A DNA stretch of 64,000 nucleotides from Myxococcales bacterium (GCA_016706545.1 JADJJK010000013.1:1-64000), one strand, 5' to 3'. Shown: positions 33,185 to 44,059, counted from the stretch's first letter. Notes: generated by a model from the sequence alone, not told the origin. Numbers and translations are program-made.

Positions 33185-33943
33185 CTACCCCGGCGCGCGC
33201 TTGACCAGGAACGGACCGAAGCCTTGCGCCTCCGGCATGACCTCGATGATGTTCACGTTGACGTGCGCGGGGCGGGTGACCGCGAACACCACCAGGTCCG
33301 CGATGTCGTCCGCGGTCAAAGGCTGCATGCCCTGGTACACCTTGTCGGCGCGCTCGCGATCGCCAGCGAAGCGCACCACCGAGAACTCGGTCTCGACCAT
33401 GCCCGGCTCGATGCAGGTCACCCGCACCCCGGTCCCGGCGAGATCTGACTTCATCGCCTGCGAGAACTGATGCACGAAGGCCTTGGTGGCCCCGTACACG
33501 TGGCCCGCGGGATAGGGATACGTGCCGGCCACCGAGCCGATGTGGACCACGTGGCCGCGGCGTCGCTCCACCATGCCGGGCACCATGGCCCGGGTGACGT
33601 GGACGAGCGCCTTGCAGTTGGTCTCGATCATCGTGTCCCAGTCGACGAGCGACGCCTGGGCCACCGGATCGAGCCCCAGCGCGAGGCCAGCGGCGTTGAT
33701 CACCAGCGCGACCTCGCGGAGCTGCGGGTGGTCCGCCAGCGCCGCCACCGCCGCCGGATCGCGCACGTCCAGCACCAGCGCGGTCGCGCGCTCGCCCAGC
33801 GCGGCCACCAGCTCGTCCAGCCGCTCCTGCCGCCGCGACACCAGCACCACGTGGGCGCCCAGGCGATGCAAGGCCGTGGCGGTGGCGCGGCCGATGCCCG
33901 AGGAGGCGCCAGTGACCAGCGCCGTCAGTCCATGAAGATCCAT
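33185..33943 (-). CDS. Short-chain dehydrogenase/reductase (YdfG-like)
   Basis: 252 residues, classical SDR. Cofactor loop TGASSGIGRA (about 11-20), Arg pair in VSRRQERL favouring NADP(H), NAAG in the central strand, catalytic Ser in HIGSVAGTYPY, and YxxxK in VYGATKAFVHQ. The C-terminal IIEVMPEAQGFGPF resembles the end of E. coli YdfG, an NADP-dependent 3-hydroxy acid (serine/allo-threonine) dehydrogenase, so that activity is likely but unproven. ATG 33943 lies 9 nt after a TGCGGTA heptamer. An upstream open frame overlaps the kinase gene at 33996 and looks non-coding. Confidence 0.92.
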   Translation of the reverse strand: MDLHGLTALVTGASSGIGRATATALHRLGAHVVLVSRRQERLDELVAALGERATALVLDVRDPAAVAALADHPQLREVALVINAAGLALGLDPVAQASLVDWDTMIETNCKALVHVTRAMVPGMVERRRGHVVHIGSVAGTYPYPAGHVYGATKAFVHQFSQAMKSDLAGTGVRVTCIEPGMVETEFSVVRFAGDRERADKVYQGMQPLTADDIADLVVFAVTRPAHVNVNIIEVMPEAQGFGPFLVKRAPG

Positions 33944-33948
33944 GCCGT

Positions 33949-33959
33949 CACATACCGCA
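33949..33959 (-). promoter_or_regulatory. TGCGGTA box with -10-like TATGTG before the SDR gene
   Basis: The minus-strand sequence TGCGGTATGTG (33959-33949) ends 5 nt before ATG 33943. The TGCGGTA heptamer recurs at the same distance before three other genes in the window. Confidence 0.45.
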
Positions 33960-33995
33960 GGTCTGGCGCCCCGTGCCAGCGGGCAAGCGACCCGG

Positions 33996-36089
33996 CTAGG
34001 AGCCGAGCGTGGTGCGGTAGTACGAGGGCTTGCGCTCGTCGACCACCACGTCGAAGGTCTTGCGCAGCCCGGTGAGCGGATTGACCAGGAGCAGGCGCTG
34101 CTTGCCGACCGGCAACACCAGCCCTTGCACCGGGGCGCGCCCCAGCTTGCGCCGGTTGAGAAAGATCTCGGCCCAGCCATCGGTGATGTAGAGGTCGACC
34201 TTGCCGTACTTGGTGCCGGGCCGCAGGATCTCGCGGACGCTGGTGGCCTGGCCTGGCCGCAGGGTGACCTTCTGGCTGGCGGTGACAAACCCCTCGTGGG
34301 CGATGGAGAGGGTGACGTCCGCGGCGGCCTCGAGGTTGCGCAGCTCCAGCGGCGTGGTGCCCACCTGCCTGCCGCCCAGCGTGACCTGCGCGCCAGCGGG
34401 ATCCGAGGACACGAGCAGGCGCGCGGGCGCGGGGGTCAAGACCGGCCGCATGCGCACGGTCTGCCCCGGCGGCACCTCGACGTGATCATCTCGGTACGCC
34501 TCATGGCCAGCCTTCTCCACCACCACCTTGAGCGCGACGCCGGCTGGGACCACCACCTTCGAGGGCGTGGGGCCAAACGGCACGCCGTCCACCGCGCCGG
34601 TCGCGCCGCTGGGATCGGAGTCGATGTCGAGCACGCCGGTGAGCGAGACCGCCGCCACCGGGCTGGGCACCACCTGCACGGCGGGCGCGTCGTGATGCCA
34701 GGGCCGCCACAGCGCCAGCGCGAACGCCAACCCGAGCGTGCCCACCGCGCTCACCCACAGCGCCCGCCCACGCCGGGCGCCGGGCTGCGGGCGCGTCGGG
34801 GCCACAGGGGAAGGGCCTCGATCAACGGGGTTGTCTTCGCGGCTCTGCGGCGTGGCGCCGACCTCGGTGCGGCGAAACCGCTCGCTGACGTCGCCGGTCT
34901 GGCGCTGCGCGACCCGGGCGCCGTCGCGCGTCCGCGGCGCTCCCGGGTCATCTCCGGCGCGCGCGCCCTCGCCCAGGTCTTGCAGCCGGCTCGTGCCATC
35001 CTCGTCCACGTGGTGCAGCCACAGCCCGGTGGTCTCGCCCTTGTCGCCGCTCGAGGAGAGCGACCCGGTCTTGGCGGGCTGCCCCGAGGTCACCGCGGTG
35101 CGCCGCATCGAGCTCTCACCGAGCTGCACCATCTCCTTGCGCAGCACGTCGTCGATGGCGCTGCGCGGCGTGCCCTCGCGCGGCGGCAGCACCGAGTTGA
35201 CGGTCTCCGCCACGTCCAGGGCGGTGGCGACGATGCTCGATTCGTAGGACAGCTCGATGAGCGAACGCAGGGTCAGCGCCGGTCGGTTGGGCCGCTCGAG
35301 CGGCCGACGCGCCAGCGGCCCGCTCAAGATCTCATCGAGCCGCGACGGCAGGCCGGGGCGGACCGAGCCCACCTTGGGGATCGCCATCTCATTGATGTTC
35401 TTTATGATCTCGTCTGACTCGACGCCGGGGAACAGCTTGGCCCCAGTGAACAGCTCGAAGATCACCGAGGCGGCGGAGAACAGGTCCGAGCGAGTGTCGA
35501 GCCGGTCCCCGCGCGCCTGCTCCGGCGACATGTAGCGCCACTTGCCCATGACCTTCCGCGGCCCCGTGCCCGTGGACTGCCGACCGCGAGCGGCGACCGC
35601 GATGCCGAAATCGGCGATCTTCACCTCGCCGGCCCGCGACAGCAGGATGTTCGAGGGCGACACGTCGCGGTGGACCACGCCGTGCTGGTGCGCGAAGTCG
35701 AGGCCACGCATGATCTCGATGGAGATGTGGAACGCCGCCGGCAGCGGCACCTGCCTGCCCTCATCCCGGATCCGGCGCAAGAGCGCGGCCAGATCCAGGC
35801 CATCGACGTACTCCATGGCGATGAAGAGCGACTCCTCGAAGCGCCCAAAATCAAATACCTGGACGACGTTGGCGTGCGAAAGCCGCACCGCGACCTTGGC
35901 CTCCGCGATGAAGCGTTCCTCGAACTCGGGATCTCTGGCAAGCTCGGGGAGGATCCGCTTGATCGCCAGCGTCTTCTCGAAGCCATGCGCGCCGTACGCC
36001 TTCGCCAGAAACACCTCCGCCATGCCGCCGATCGCGATGCGATCGAGGACGTCATAGCGTTCGAGGCTGCGCTGAAGATCTTCGGTCAC
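33996..36089 (-). CDS. Transmembrane Ser/Thr protein kinase with three PEGA repeats
   Basis: 697 residues. Kinase domain (about 10-270): IGGMAEVFLAKA, Lys in LAIKRILPE, HRDVSPSN, ADFGIAV and MSPEQARG. A long hydrophilic stretch with Ser/Thr/Arg follows, then one membrane helix (about 450-470, ALWVSAVGTLGLAFALAL). Three periplasmic PEGA-type repeats follow, recognisable by DSDPSGATGAVDGVPFG, SSDPAGAQVTLGGRQVG and ITDGWAEIFLNRRKLG. PEGA domains are thought to bind envelope ligands. GTG start at 36089. It is divergent, across a 44-bp gap with overlapping -10 boxes, from an operon of three exported proteins, the first also PEGA-containing; co-regulation or a signalling partnership is plausible. 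Confidence 0.94.
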   Translation of the reverse strand: MTEDLQRSLERYDVLDRIAIGGMAEVFLAKAYGAHGFEKTLAIKRILPELARDPEFEERFIAEAKVAVRLSHANVVQVFDFGRFEESLFIAMEYVDGLDLAALLRRIRDEGRQVPLPAAFHISIEIMRGLDFAHQHGVVHRDVSPSNILLSRAGEVKIADFGIAVAARGRQSTGTGPRKVMGKWRYMSPEQARGDRLDTRSDLFSAASVIFELFTGAKLFPGVESDEIIKNINEMAIPKVGSVRPGLPSRLDEILSGPLARRPLERPNRPALTLRSLIELSYESSIVATALDVAETVNSVLPPREGTPRSAIDDVLRKEMVQLGESSMRRTAVTSGQPAKTGSLSSSGDKGETTGLWLHHVDEDGTSRLQDLGEGARAGDDPGAPRTRDGARVAQRQTGDVSERFRRTEVGATPQSREDNPVDRGPSPVAPTRPQPGARRGRALWVSAVGTLGLAFALALWRPWHHDAPAVQVVPSPVAAVSLTGVLDIDSDPSGATGAVDGVPFGPTPSKVVVPAGVALKVVVEKAGHEAYRDDHVEVPPGQTVRMRPVLTPAPARLLVSSDPAGAQVTLGGRQVGTTPLELRNLEAAADVTLSIAHEGFVTASQKVTLRPGQATSVREILRPGTKYGKVDLYITDGWAEIFLNRRKLGRAPVQGLVLPVGKQRLLLVNPLTGLRKTFDVVVDERKPSYYRTTLGS

Positions 36090-36125
36090 GTGAAACGCAA
36101 CTTGGTGAAAAAATGGGGTTGGGCG

Positions 36126-36133
36126 ACTATACT
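36126..36133. promoter_or_regulatory. Overlapping divergent -10 boxes (TATACT plus / TATAGT minus)
   Basis: ACTATACT holds TATACT on the plus strand (36128-36133), which abuts ATG 36134 and lies 6 nt before a second in-frame ATG at 36140, and TATAGT on the minus strand (36131-36126), giving about a 30-nt leader for the kinase gene. The two promoters would be mutually exclusive. Confidence 0.5.
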
Positions 36134-37435
36134 ATGCGGATGAGGAGTCCCACGCACCCCTCTTGGCAGATGCGGTCGCAGATCGCGGCGCTCGCGGTCG
36201 CCATCGCCGCGCTGGCGACCGCGCCGCGGGCGCTCGCGGCCCCGGCCGGCGGGGCACCTGGCTCGGCGGCGCCCAAGGCGGCGGCCACCGCGGTGCCGCC
36301 GGGGCTGGCGGTGGTCACCGTGGACCGGCGACAGGTCGCCATCGTCGACCTCACCGGGGATGAAGACGCCACCGCGGCGGCGCGCGGCCTCGCCGAGCGC
36401 CTGGTCCGCCACAGCTCGCTCGCGCCGCTCTCGGATCCAGCCGCGGCGGCGGCGCTCCTTGGCCCGCTGCGCGAAGAAGATCAGCTCGCGCTCGAGGGCG
36501 CCAAGCGAGCCCTCGCCGAGGCCAACGACGCCCTGGCCCGCTTCGAGCTCGCGGTGGCCGCCGCGCGCGCCGCCGCCGGACAGATCGAGCTGCACGACGT
36601 CGACCCGACGCCCACGTCGATCGCCCTGTACGCCGATCTGGCGTTCGTGCATGGCCTGGCCAAGCTGGCCGACAGCGACGGGCCGGCCGCGCGCTCGAGC
36701 TTCCTCTTGACCCAGCGGCTGGACCCCGACCGGGTGCTGGACCCGGCTCGCTACTTGCCAGACGTCATCGCCGCATACCGGCAAGCGCGCCGCGGCGGCG
36801 GCGGCCGGATGCAGATCCAGGTCCGCGGCCAGGGCACCGTCTCCATCGACGGCACCGAGGTCGGCGCGGCGCCGGTCACCGTCGAGGTCGCCACCGGGCC
36901 GCACGTGGTGCAGCTCACCGGGCCAAGCCGCCTGGCGCGCGGCGCCCGCATCGAGGTCACGCCCACCTCTTCGACGGTGGTGACCGTGCCGGAGGCGCGC
37001 GCCGCAGCGGCGGTGGTGCTCGGCCGCGCGCGCCGCGCCGTGGCCACCGGGCGCGACGACGCCGCCCGCGCCACCGCGATGGCGGAGCTGGCGCGGCTCA
37101 TCAACGTCGGCGACGCCATCCTGGTGCGCCGCGGGCCCGCCGGCCTGACCGCGCAGGTGTGGAGAGACCGAGCGCCTGGCGCAGGTCCCATCCATGCCAT
37201 GCAGAGCGCGTTGCTCGCCGGGGACCTCTTGGCCGAGCTGGCGCCTGACACCATCGTCTCCCCCAGCCTGCCCACCGTGCCTCGGACCGCGGAGCCCAAG
37301 CGCTGGTACCAGAAGCGCTGGGTCCAGGCGTCGATGGTCACCGGCGCGGTCGCCATGCTCACCGCCGCGGTGGTGCTGGGGACCGTCGACTTCGACGAGG
37401 GCACAGTCTCCATCAACCCCGATCCGTCCTTCTGA
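36134..37435 (+). CDS. Exported protein with PEGA-like domain and C-terminal membrane segment
   Basis: 433 residues. N-terminal signal peptide (IAALAVAIAALATAPRALA), a helical, Ala-rich region with possible TPR-like packing (ALYADLAFVHGLAKLAD, SSFLLTQRLDPDRVLDPARY), then a PEGA-like beta segment (GTVSIDGTEVGAAPVTVEVATGP cut short here; about 235-275). Near the C-terminus is a hydrophobic segment (ASMVTGAVAMLTAAVVLG). The layout, TPR-like region plus PEGA plus tail anchor, matches many myxobacterial envelope proteins of unknown role. ATG 36134, or 36140 if the TATACT box is used; the latter would be a leaderless start. First gene of a run with the next two exported proteins. Confidence 0.8.
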   Translation: MRMRSPTHPSWQMRSQIAALAVAIAALATAPRALAAPAGGAPGSAAPKAAATAVPPGLAVVTVDRRQVAIVDLTGDEDATAAARGLAERLVRHSSLAPLSDPAAAAALLGPLREEDQLALEGAKRALAEANDALARFELAVAAARAAAGQIELHDVDPTPTSIALYADLAFVHGLAKLADSDGPAARSSFLLTQRLDPDRVLDPARYLPDVIAAYRQARRGGGGRMQIQVRGQGTVSIDGTEVGAAPVTVEVATGPHVVQLTGPSRLARGARIEVTPTSSTVVTVPEARAAAAVVLGRARRAVATGRDDAARATAMAELARLINVGDAILVRRGPAGLTAQVWRDRAPGAGPIHAMQSALLAGDLLAELAPDTIVSPSLPTVPRTAEPKRWYQKRWVQASMVTGAVAMLTAAVVLGTVDFDEGTVSINPDPSF

Positions 37436-37440
37436 TCACC

Positions 37441-38736
37441 ATGCAGCGCCTTGCCCCCCCCACATCGTTGTCCTCGATCACGTCCTCGGCCACGTCCTCG
37501 ATCACCTCCTCGGCCACGTCCTCGGCGAACCGATCGTCGATCCTCACCTTGGGCGTCACCGTGGGCCTCACCTTCGGCCTCATCTTCGGCGCCTTGACCG
37601 GGTGCGCCGACGAGCCGCCGCTGCGGCTCCGCTACAAGCTCACCGCGGGGGCGGCGCAGAAGTGCCCGGCGGCGTGCGAGAGCGTGGACATGTACTGCGC
37701 GTCCGTGCTGAGCATCCGCATCGTCGATCCCAGAGAGCCAGACAAAGCGCTGGCCACCGTGTGCGACCGGCTGGAGGCGTCGCCCTCGCTGTGCTCGATC
37801 AGCCGGGTGCGCCTGCCCTCCGACGTGCGCCTTCCGGAGCGCCGGCTGGCCGTGCAGGTGGCGCTCTACAACGCCGACCACGTCCCGAAGGTCAACGGCA
37901 AGCTGGCCTGCCCGGCGGACCAGCCGTTCGATGGCAACAACTTCGCCGCTCCCAGCGAGTATCAGCCCGCGGTGGCGGGGGTGGGGTACTACGATCCCGG
38001 CGACGACGAGACCGTGGTCGAGCTTGGCTGCGCGGACCTGACCGTCATCAACACGCCAGTGTGCCGTGGACAAGATCGCGTGCGCATCACCGCGTCCGTG
38101 GAGGACTTTGACAACGGCGCTCACCTGCCCCCGGCGCTGGCCGATCGCATGGAGCTCTCCATCGGCGAGCCGTCGCCGCGCATCAACCCGGTGACCCAGC
38201 AGCCAGAGTACGTGTTGCCCATCGACGCGACCCGAGATCTGGCGCGGGTGCCAGAAACCATCCGGCCGGCATGGACCGCCGAGGTGTCGCTGCGCTTCGC
38301 GGAGGCGGCCTGCATCGAGGTCTTCGAGGACGCGGCGCAGACGACCAAGTCGCTGTCCTGCAAGCAGGTCACGGTGGGCGACACCGCCGTCGATCTGCCG
38401 GCGGTGCGGCTGTCGCGACAGACGCTGGAGGACGTGATCAAGGCGCTCGGCAAGACCTCCTTCCCCGAGGATGGCCTGGTGGTCGGCAAGGTGGTCGACC
38501 GGGTCGGCAACCCGCTCAAGAACGTGGCGGTGCGGCCTTCGACCGGCACGGTGCAGTACCTGTCCACCGGACGTGACGGGCTCATCGGCGACGTCACCTC
38601 GGAGACCGGGATCTTCGTGTCGCGAGACGCGCCGTTTAACAGCTCCTGGTCCGCCGCCGGGACCTCCGGCGGGTACGGCGGACTGGTGGTCGGGCGCGTC
38701 ACCATCGTGATGCTGCAGGCAGACGTCAGCCCGTGA
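37441..38736 (+). CDS. Lipoprotein of unknown function
   Basis: 431 residues. An unusually long N-region of Ser/Thr/Ala repeats (SSATSSITSSATSSAN) precedes a hydrophobic segment and lipobox LTGC (Cys55). The mature part contains about nine cysteines (for example CPAACESVDMYC, DRLEASPSLCSI, CADLTVINTPVC), likely disulfide-bonded in the periplasm, and a C-terminal domain with VVGKVVDRVGNPLKNVAV, which resembles a carboxypeptidase-regulatory-like (beta-sandwich) repeat. Starts 5 bp after the previous gene; its stop overlaps the next GTG by 4 bp (GTGA). Family not recognised. Confidence 0.8.
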   Translation: MQRLAPPTSLSSITSSATSSITSSATSSANRSSILTLGVTVGLTFGLIFGALTGCADEPPLRLRYKLTAGAAQKCPAACESVDMYCASVLSIRIVDPREPDKALATVCDRLEASPSLCSISRVRLPSDVRLPERRLAVQVALYNADHVPKVNGKLACPADQPFDGNNFAAPSEYQPAVAGVGYYDPGDDETVVELGCADLTVINTPVCRGQDRVRITASVEDFDNGAHLPPALADRMELSIGEPSPRINPVTQQPEYVLPIDATRDLARVPETIRPAWTAEVSLRFAEAACIEVFEDAAQTTKSLSCKQVTVGDTAVDLPAVRLSRQTLEDVIKALGKTSFPEDGLVVGKVVDRVGNPLKNVAVRPSTGTVQYLSTGRDGLIGDVTSETGIFVSRDAPFNSSWSAAGTSGGYGGLVVGRVTIVMLQADVSP

Positions 38737-40031
38737 CGCAGCGCGCTCGCGCCTCGGCGATCGTCGGCGCCGTGGCGCTGGCCGTGCTCGCGCGTGGGCC
38801 ATCTGACGCGGGTGCCCAGCCGGCGTCGGCCCCCCCGCCCGCCGGCGCGCCAGCCACCGAGGCGCGGCTCACGCTCGAGGCGCTGATCATCGTCGGCCGC
38901 GCCGCCCCCGAGGCCCCCTGGAGCGATCGTCCCACCGAGGCCACCAGCGGCCAGCGCCCCGAGCTGGCGGTGATCGCGCGCGGTCGGATCGGCAAGCGCT
39001 CCGTCATCGTGGCCGACCCGGAGCTTGTGCCCTTGTCCTTGGCCGGGCGCGCGGTGCCGACCAACCGGCGGGTGACCTGGGACCTCGTGGGCGACGTCGC
39101 GGTGCAATGGCGCGCGGTGGAGGCGAGGGGCTTTCGGACCACGCCCGCCGCCAACGGCGCCACCAGCCGGTACTACAGCAACGTCGCCACCGAGCCGGAC
39201 ACGTTTGGCAAGTGGCTGGGCTACGACACCATCGAGTACTTCGAGACCACGCGCGCCCAGGCCGCCGCCACCCCGCAGGCCCGCCGCCACACGCCCGAGA
39301 TCAGCAGCGTCGACGAGCCACTCGAGCCCAAGGACAAGCAAGCGCTGGGCACCGCGGGGCTCGGCACCCTGCGCTTCCGCGCGCTCGCCACGTTGCCCGA
39401 TGGTCGCACGCTGGCCACCGCCGGCGCGGACGCCACCGACACCGCTGGCGCCTTGCCCTCGGTGCATCGGGTGTCGGTGCGCGCAGCCGACGACTTCCTG
39501 GGCCACCTGGCAGGCTACCTGCTCGTCCCCGAGGTGTTCGGCTCGGCGGGCGCCGGCCGCCAGCACCAGACCGAGCGCTTCACCGGCGCAGACTGCGCGG
39601 ACGTGATGGTCGGCGCGCTGCGCCGCAGCGGGCGCACCGACGTGCCGTACACCAGCGTGGCCGGCCTGCCGCGGTACGCCAAGATCGTCGAGGAGCAGGT
39701 CGCGCTGGATGAGCACGGGCAGCCTGCGCGCGCGCTGGGCCAGGCCAAGGTTGGAGACCTCATTCGCATCGACTACGGCGGCAGCTTGACCGGGCACACC
39801 CCGCGGAGCTGGGATCACGTGGCGGCCTTCTGGCGGGACCGAAGCGATCCGGCTGGCCCGTGGCGCGGCGCACCCGATGGCCAGCTCGATGGCTTCGATC
39901 TGGTGATCCACATGGGGCACCCGCGCCTGGTGGTCGAGCCCCTGGCGGCGCAGTCGCCAGCTACCATCGACGTGCTGCGCTGGCACGCGCCGGTCACCGC
40001 CGCGCGTCGAGCGCCGCGCCCCGCGAGGTGA
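38733..40031 (+). CDS. Exported protein with possible cysteine-peptidase (NlpC/P60-like) domain
   Basis: 432 residues. A signal peptide (AIVGAVALAVLARGPSDAGA) leads to a large domain. The C-terminal third has a Cys in FTGADCADVMVGALRRSG, a His in SWDHVAAFWRD and a second His in LVIHMGHPRLVVEPL. This Cys-then-His order, with helix after the Cys and strands after the His, is what papain-like NlpC/P60 or CHAP enzymes show, so a cell-wall or protein-processing role is possible. The assignment is by motif spacing only. GTG 38733 overlaps the preceding stop (GTGA), so it is coupled to the lipoprotein. Confidence 0.7.
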   Translation: MTQRARASAIVGAVALAVLARGPSDAGAQPASAPPPAGAPATEARLTLEALIIVGRAAPEAPWSDRPTEATSGQRPELAVIARGRIGKRSVIVADPELVPLSLAGRAVPTNRRVTWDLVGDVAVQWRAVEARGFRTTPAANGATSRYYSNVATEPDTFGKWLGYDTIEYFETTRAQAAATPQARRHTPEISSVDEPLEPKDKQALGTAGLGTLRFRALATLPDGRTLATAGADATDTAGALPSVHRVSVRAADDFLGHLAGYLLVPEVFGSAGAGRQHQTERFTGADCADVMVGALRRSGRTDVPYTSVAGLPRYAKIVEEQVALDEHGQPARALGQAKVGDLIRIDYGGSLTGHTPRSWDHVAAFWRDRSDPAGPWRGAPDGQLDGFDLVIHMGHPRLVVEPLAAQSPATIDVLRWHAPVTAARRAPRPAR

Positions 40032-40160
40032 CCCGCCCAGGCCGGCCCTCGGTCGCCGCCCGCGCTTGCCGCGCCGCGTCGGCCCCGCGCGCTTGCGCCC
40101 AGCGCCCAGCGCAGCGCCGCATCCGGCCGCAGGCGCGCTGCCAAGCCCAGCGTCCCGGCG

Positions 40161-40166
40161 TATGCT
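40161..40166 (+). promoter_or_regulatory. -10-like box TATGCT of the acyl-CoA ligase gene
   Basis: TATGCT is followed by about 37 nt to ATG 40204, with GGAGGA (40195-40200) as ribosome binding site. It is a conventional leadered start, in contrast to the short-leader genes elsewhere in the window. Confidence 0.4.
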
Positions 40167-40203
40167 GGCCCGCCGCCAAGCGCGGGCTGCCACCGGAGGA
40201 CTC

Positions 40204-41832
<1,629 letters not shown>

Positions 41833-41885
41833 CGGCCGGCGGTTTCCCTCCTGGCAGCCGCGCTGGCAATGGAGTAGGAAAGCAC

Positions 41886-42776
41886 ATGCTCGACGAAGCC
41901 CGCCGACTGGAGAAGCTCCTCTACCGACAGATCAAGGAGACCTCGGAGAGCTATTCCTTGCTGGCCCCCGGTGACCGCATCCTGGTGGCGATGTCGGGAG
42001 GCAAGGACAGCTACGTGCTGTTTCACCTCCTGACCAAGCTTGTCCCTCGCCTGCCCTTCGCGGTGGAGCTGGTCGCCGTCCACCTGGATCAGCGGCAGCC
42101 TGGATACGACGGCAGCGGCCTGCGCCGCTTCCTCGAATCCTCCGGCTGGCCGTTCGAGATCCTGTCCGAGGACACCTACAGCGTGGTGACCTCCCACCTC
42201 GACGACGCGCAGACCTACTGCTCGCTGTGCTCTCGCCTGCGCCGCGGGATCCTCTACACCGCCGCGGAGCGCCTGGGCTGCAACAAGCTCGCGCTGGGAC
42301 ACCACCGCGATGACTCGCTGGAGACGTTTCTGCTCAACCTGTTCTACAGCGGCAAGCTGCAGGCGATGCCCGCCGGCTACCGCACTGACGACGATCGCTT
42401 CGACGTGATCCGCCCGATGATCGAGTGCGCCGAGAAGGACATCGGCCAGCTCGCCGCGGCCCTGGGGTTTCCGATCATCCCGTGCAACCTGTGCGGCTCG
42501 CAGGACGGCCTGCGGCGCGACGCCATGACGCGCCTCCTGTCAGAGCTGGAGCGCGACCACCCCCACCTGCGCTCGATCATGCTCAACGCCCTGCGCAACG
42601 TGCGCCCCACCCACCTGCTAGACCGCGACGTCGCCCACGCCTGGGCCGAGCGCCCCGACGGCGTGCGCCCCAAGGAAGTGGTGCCGGCGCGACCAGCGCG
42701 CGCCCCGGCCCTCCCCATCGCCAGCCGATCCTTCGATGAGGTCCCGCGGGTGAGGCTCAAGGTGGTGACGGACTAG
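41886..42776 (+). CDS. ttcA: tRNA 2-thiocytidine(32) synthetase TtcA
   Basis: 296 residues. PP-loop SGGKDS (about 38-43) for ATP/adenylation, and two CxxC motifs CSLC and CNLC, which supply the Fe-S cluster ligands of TtcA. Other family segments are present: LGHHRDDSLETFLLNLFYSG, and RPMIECAEKDI. The enzyme thiolates cytidine 32 of certain tRNAs. ATG 41886 with GGAGTAGGA upstream. It converges with the exported TPR protein gene at 42881; an imperfect dyad lies between them. Confidence 0.95.
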   Translation: MLDEARRLEKLLYRQIKETSESYSLLAPGDRILVAMSGGKDSYVLFHLLTKLVPRLPFAVELVAVHLDQRQPGYDGSGLRRFLESSGWPFEILSEDTYSVVTSHLDDAQTYCSLCSRLRRGILYTAAERLGCNKLALGHHRDDSLETFLLNLFYSGKLQAMPAGYRTDDDRFDVIRPMIECAEKDIGQLAAALGFPIIPCNLCGSQDGLRRDAMTRLLSELERDHPHLRSIMLNALRNVRPTHLLDRDVAHAWAERPDGVRPKEVVPARPARAPALPIASRSFDEVPRVRLKVVTD

Positions 42777-42820
42777 CGCTCCGACCATGTGATTCTGACC
42801 ACGGTCGAAGCGCGGAGCGC
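42776..42820. other. Imperfect inverted repeat between convergent genes
   Basis: GCGCTCCG (42776-42783) pairs with CGGAGCGC (42813-42820); the adjoining GACC and GGTC extend the stem with a 6-nt bulge. No T-run follows, so it could be a Rho-assisted or bidirectional stop signal, or nothing. It overlaps the last base of ttcA. Confidence 0.3.
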
Positions 42821-42880
42821 CCATGCTCACCGACCGCGGCGCCTCTCTGCCGGTGGCCCTCACCGTCGAGTCGAGGAGCG

Positions 42881-44059
42881 CTACAGGCGTCCGTACACGC
42901 CAGCGGAGGGCACGAAGGCGTTGGCGAACACCGTCATCGGCGCGTCGAACACGTGCTCTCCGCCAACCTCGACGAACACCGACAAGTTGCGGCTCACCGA
43001 GACCTCGAGCCCGAGCGCGCCGCGCGCCGCGAACCGCGGTCCATCGTCTACCACCAGCAGCACGCCGGCGGCGGCGAGCGGACGAAGGCGGCCCGGCAGG
43101 ATCGCGAAGCTACCGCCGAGATAGCCGCCGCGGAAGCGGCCCACCAGGGCGCCGATGTTGACCTCGATCCGCGAGGTGACATCCATCGTGGGCCCAACCA
43201 ACGCCGCCGCGCCGGCCGGCTCGGTGACGTGGAAGTGGCCGCGCAACATCAGGCCAAACCGGCTCCGTGGCTGCTGCGCGCCCGCGCGCGCATGCACCCC
43301 GGGCTGATCCTCCAGCGGCTCGGCGCCTGGACGCGGCAGGAGATCCCCGGAGCCCACGTCCGCAGGCGCCACCACCTGGGCGACCAGCGCCAGGTCGACC
43401 ACCGCCTGCTCTCCCGCGCCAACGCCGCCGTTGACCTCCACCGGCGTGAACCCGTCGCGACGCGCCGCGACCTTGTAGGGGCCCGGGTCCACTCGCACCA
43501 CCGCCGCTTGCGCGAGCGGGAGCCACTCTCCGCCGTTGACGGAGACGCTCGCGTCCTTGGGGCTGCCGGGACCAGCAGCGAGCTGCAACCTGCCCAGCAC
43601 GCGATCGAGCGTCGACAGCACGTCGGCGACCTCGGCGCGCCGCGCAGGGTCTGCCTGAGGATCGTCGAGGTACCGCTGGTAAGCGTTCGCCGCCTCGGCG
43701 TTGCGGCCCAAGAGCTTGAGCGTGGTGCCGATGTTGAGCAGCAGCTTGACGCTGGGAAAGCGCTGGTAGGCGTCACGGAACACCGCGAGCGCGCCCAGGT
43801 AGTCCTTTTGCTTGAGGAGCCTGACGCCAGACTGCACCAGCGCCTTGGCGTCGACCTTGCCGTCCGCCGCTGGCTCAGCGGCCGTCGGGTCCCCTTCGGC
43901 GGCTGGCGCAGGTTTGGGACGACGACGCGCCTTGCCGGCAGGCGAAGCCGGGGCCGCGTCGGTCGCCGGCTGAGCGTGCGCCCCGCGCGCCTCGATCAGC
44001 GCGCCCCCGGCGGACAGGACAAGGACCACACCAACCAGCGCTGCCCGTCGCATGATCAT
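42881..44059 (-). CDS. Exported TPR protein with PEGA-like segment and C-terminal beta-rich domain
   Basis: 392 residues. Signal peptide (AALVGVVLVLSAGGALIEARGAHA), Ala/Pro/Arg linker, then a TPR-like region (ALVQSGVRLLKQKDYLGALAVF, LLLNIGTTLKLLGRNAEA), a PEGA-like repeat (SVSVNGGEWLPL to KVAARRDGFTPVEV), and a C-terminal beta-rich part (RSRFGLMLRGHFHV, VEVGGEHVFDAPMTVF) reminiscent of a small outer-membrane barrel. It starts at ATG 44059, whose first base is the last base of the preceding kinase stop codon in the corrected frame (TGATG), or at ATG 44053. Kinase plus coupled exported TPR/PEGA protein is a common myxobacterial pairing; the ligand is unknown. Confidence 0.8.
   Translation of the reverse strand: MIMRRAALVGVVLVLSAGGALIEARGAHAQPATDAAPASPAGKARRRPKPAPAAEGDPTAAEPAADGKVDAKALVQSGVRLLKQKDYLGALAVFRDAYQRFPSVKLLLNIGTTLKLLGRNAEAANAYQRYLDDPQADPARRAEVADVLSTLDRVLGRLQLAAGPGSPKDASVSVNGGEWLPLAQAAVVRVDPGPYKVAARRDGFTPVEVNGGVGAGEQAVVDLALVAQVVAPADVGSGDLLPRPGAEPLEDQPGVHARAGAQQPRSRFGLMLRGHFHVTEPAGAAALVGPTMDVTSRIEVNIGALVGRFRGGYLGGSFAILPGRLRPLAAAGVLLVVDDGPRFAARGALGLEVSVSRNLSVFVEVGGEHVFDAPMTVFANAFVPSAGVYGRL

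Noticed and set aside
43875..44059. Extension of the kinase frame to 43875
   Set aside because: Arg/Ser-rich noise overlapping the signal peptide of the next gene by 185 bp; the neighbouring frame gives a clean stop overlap.
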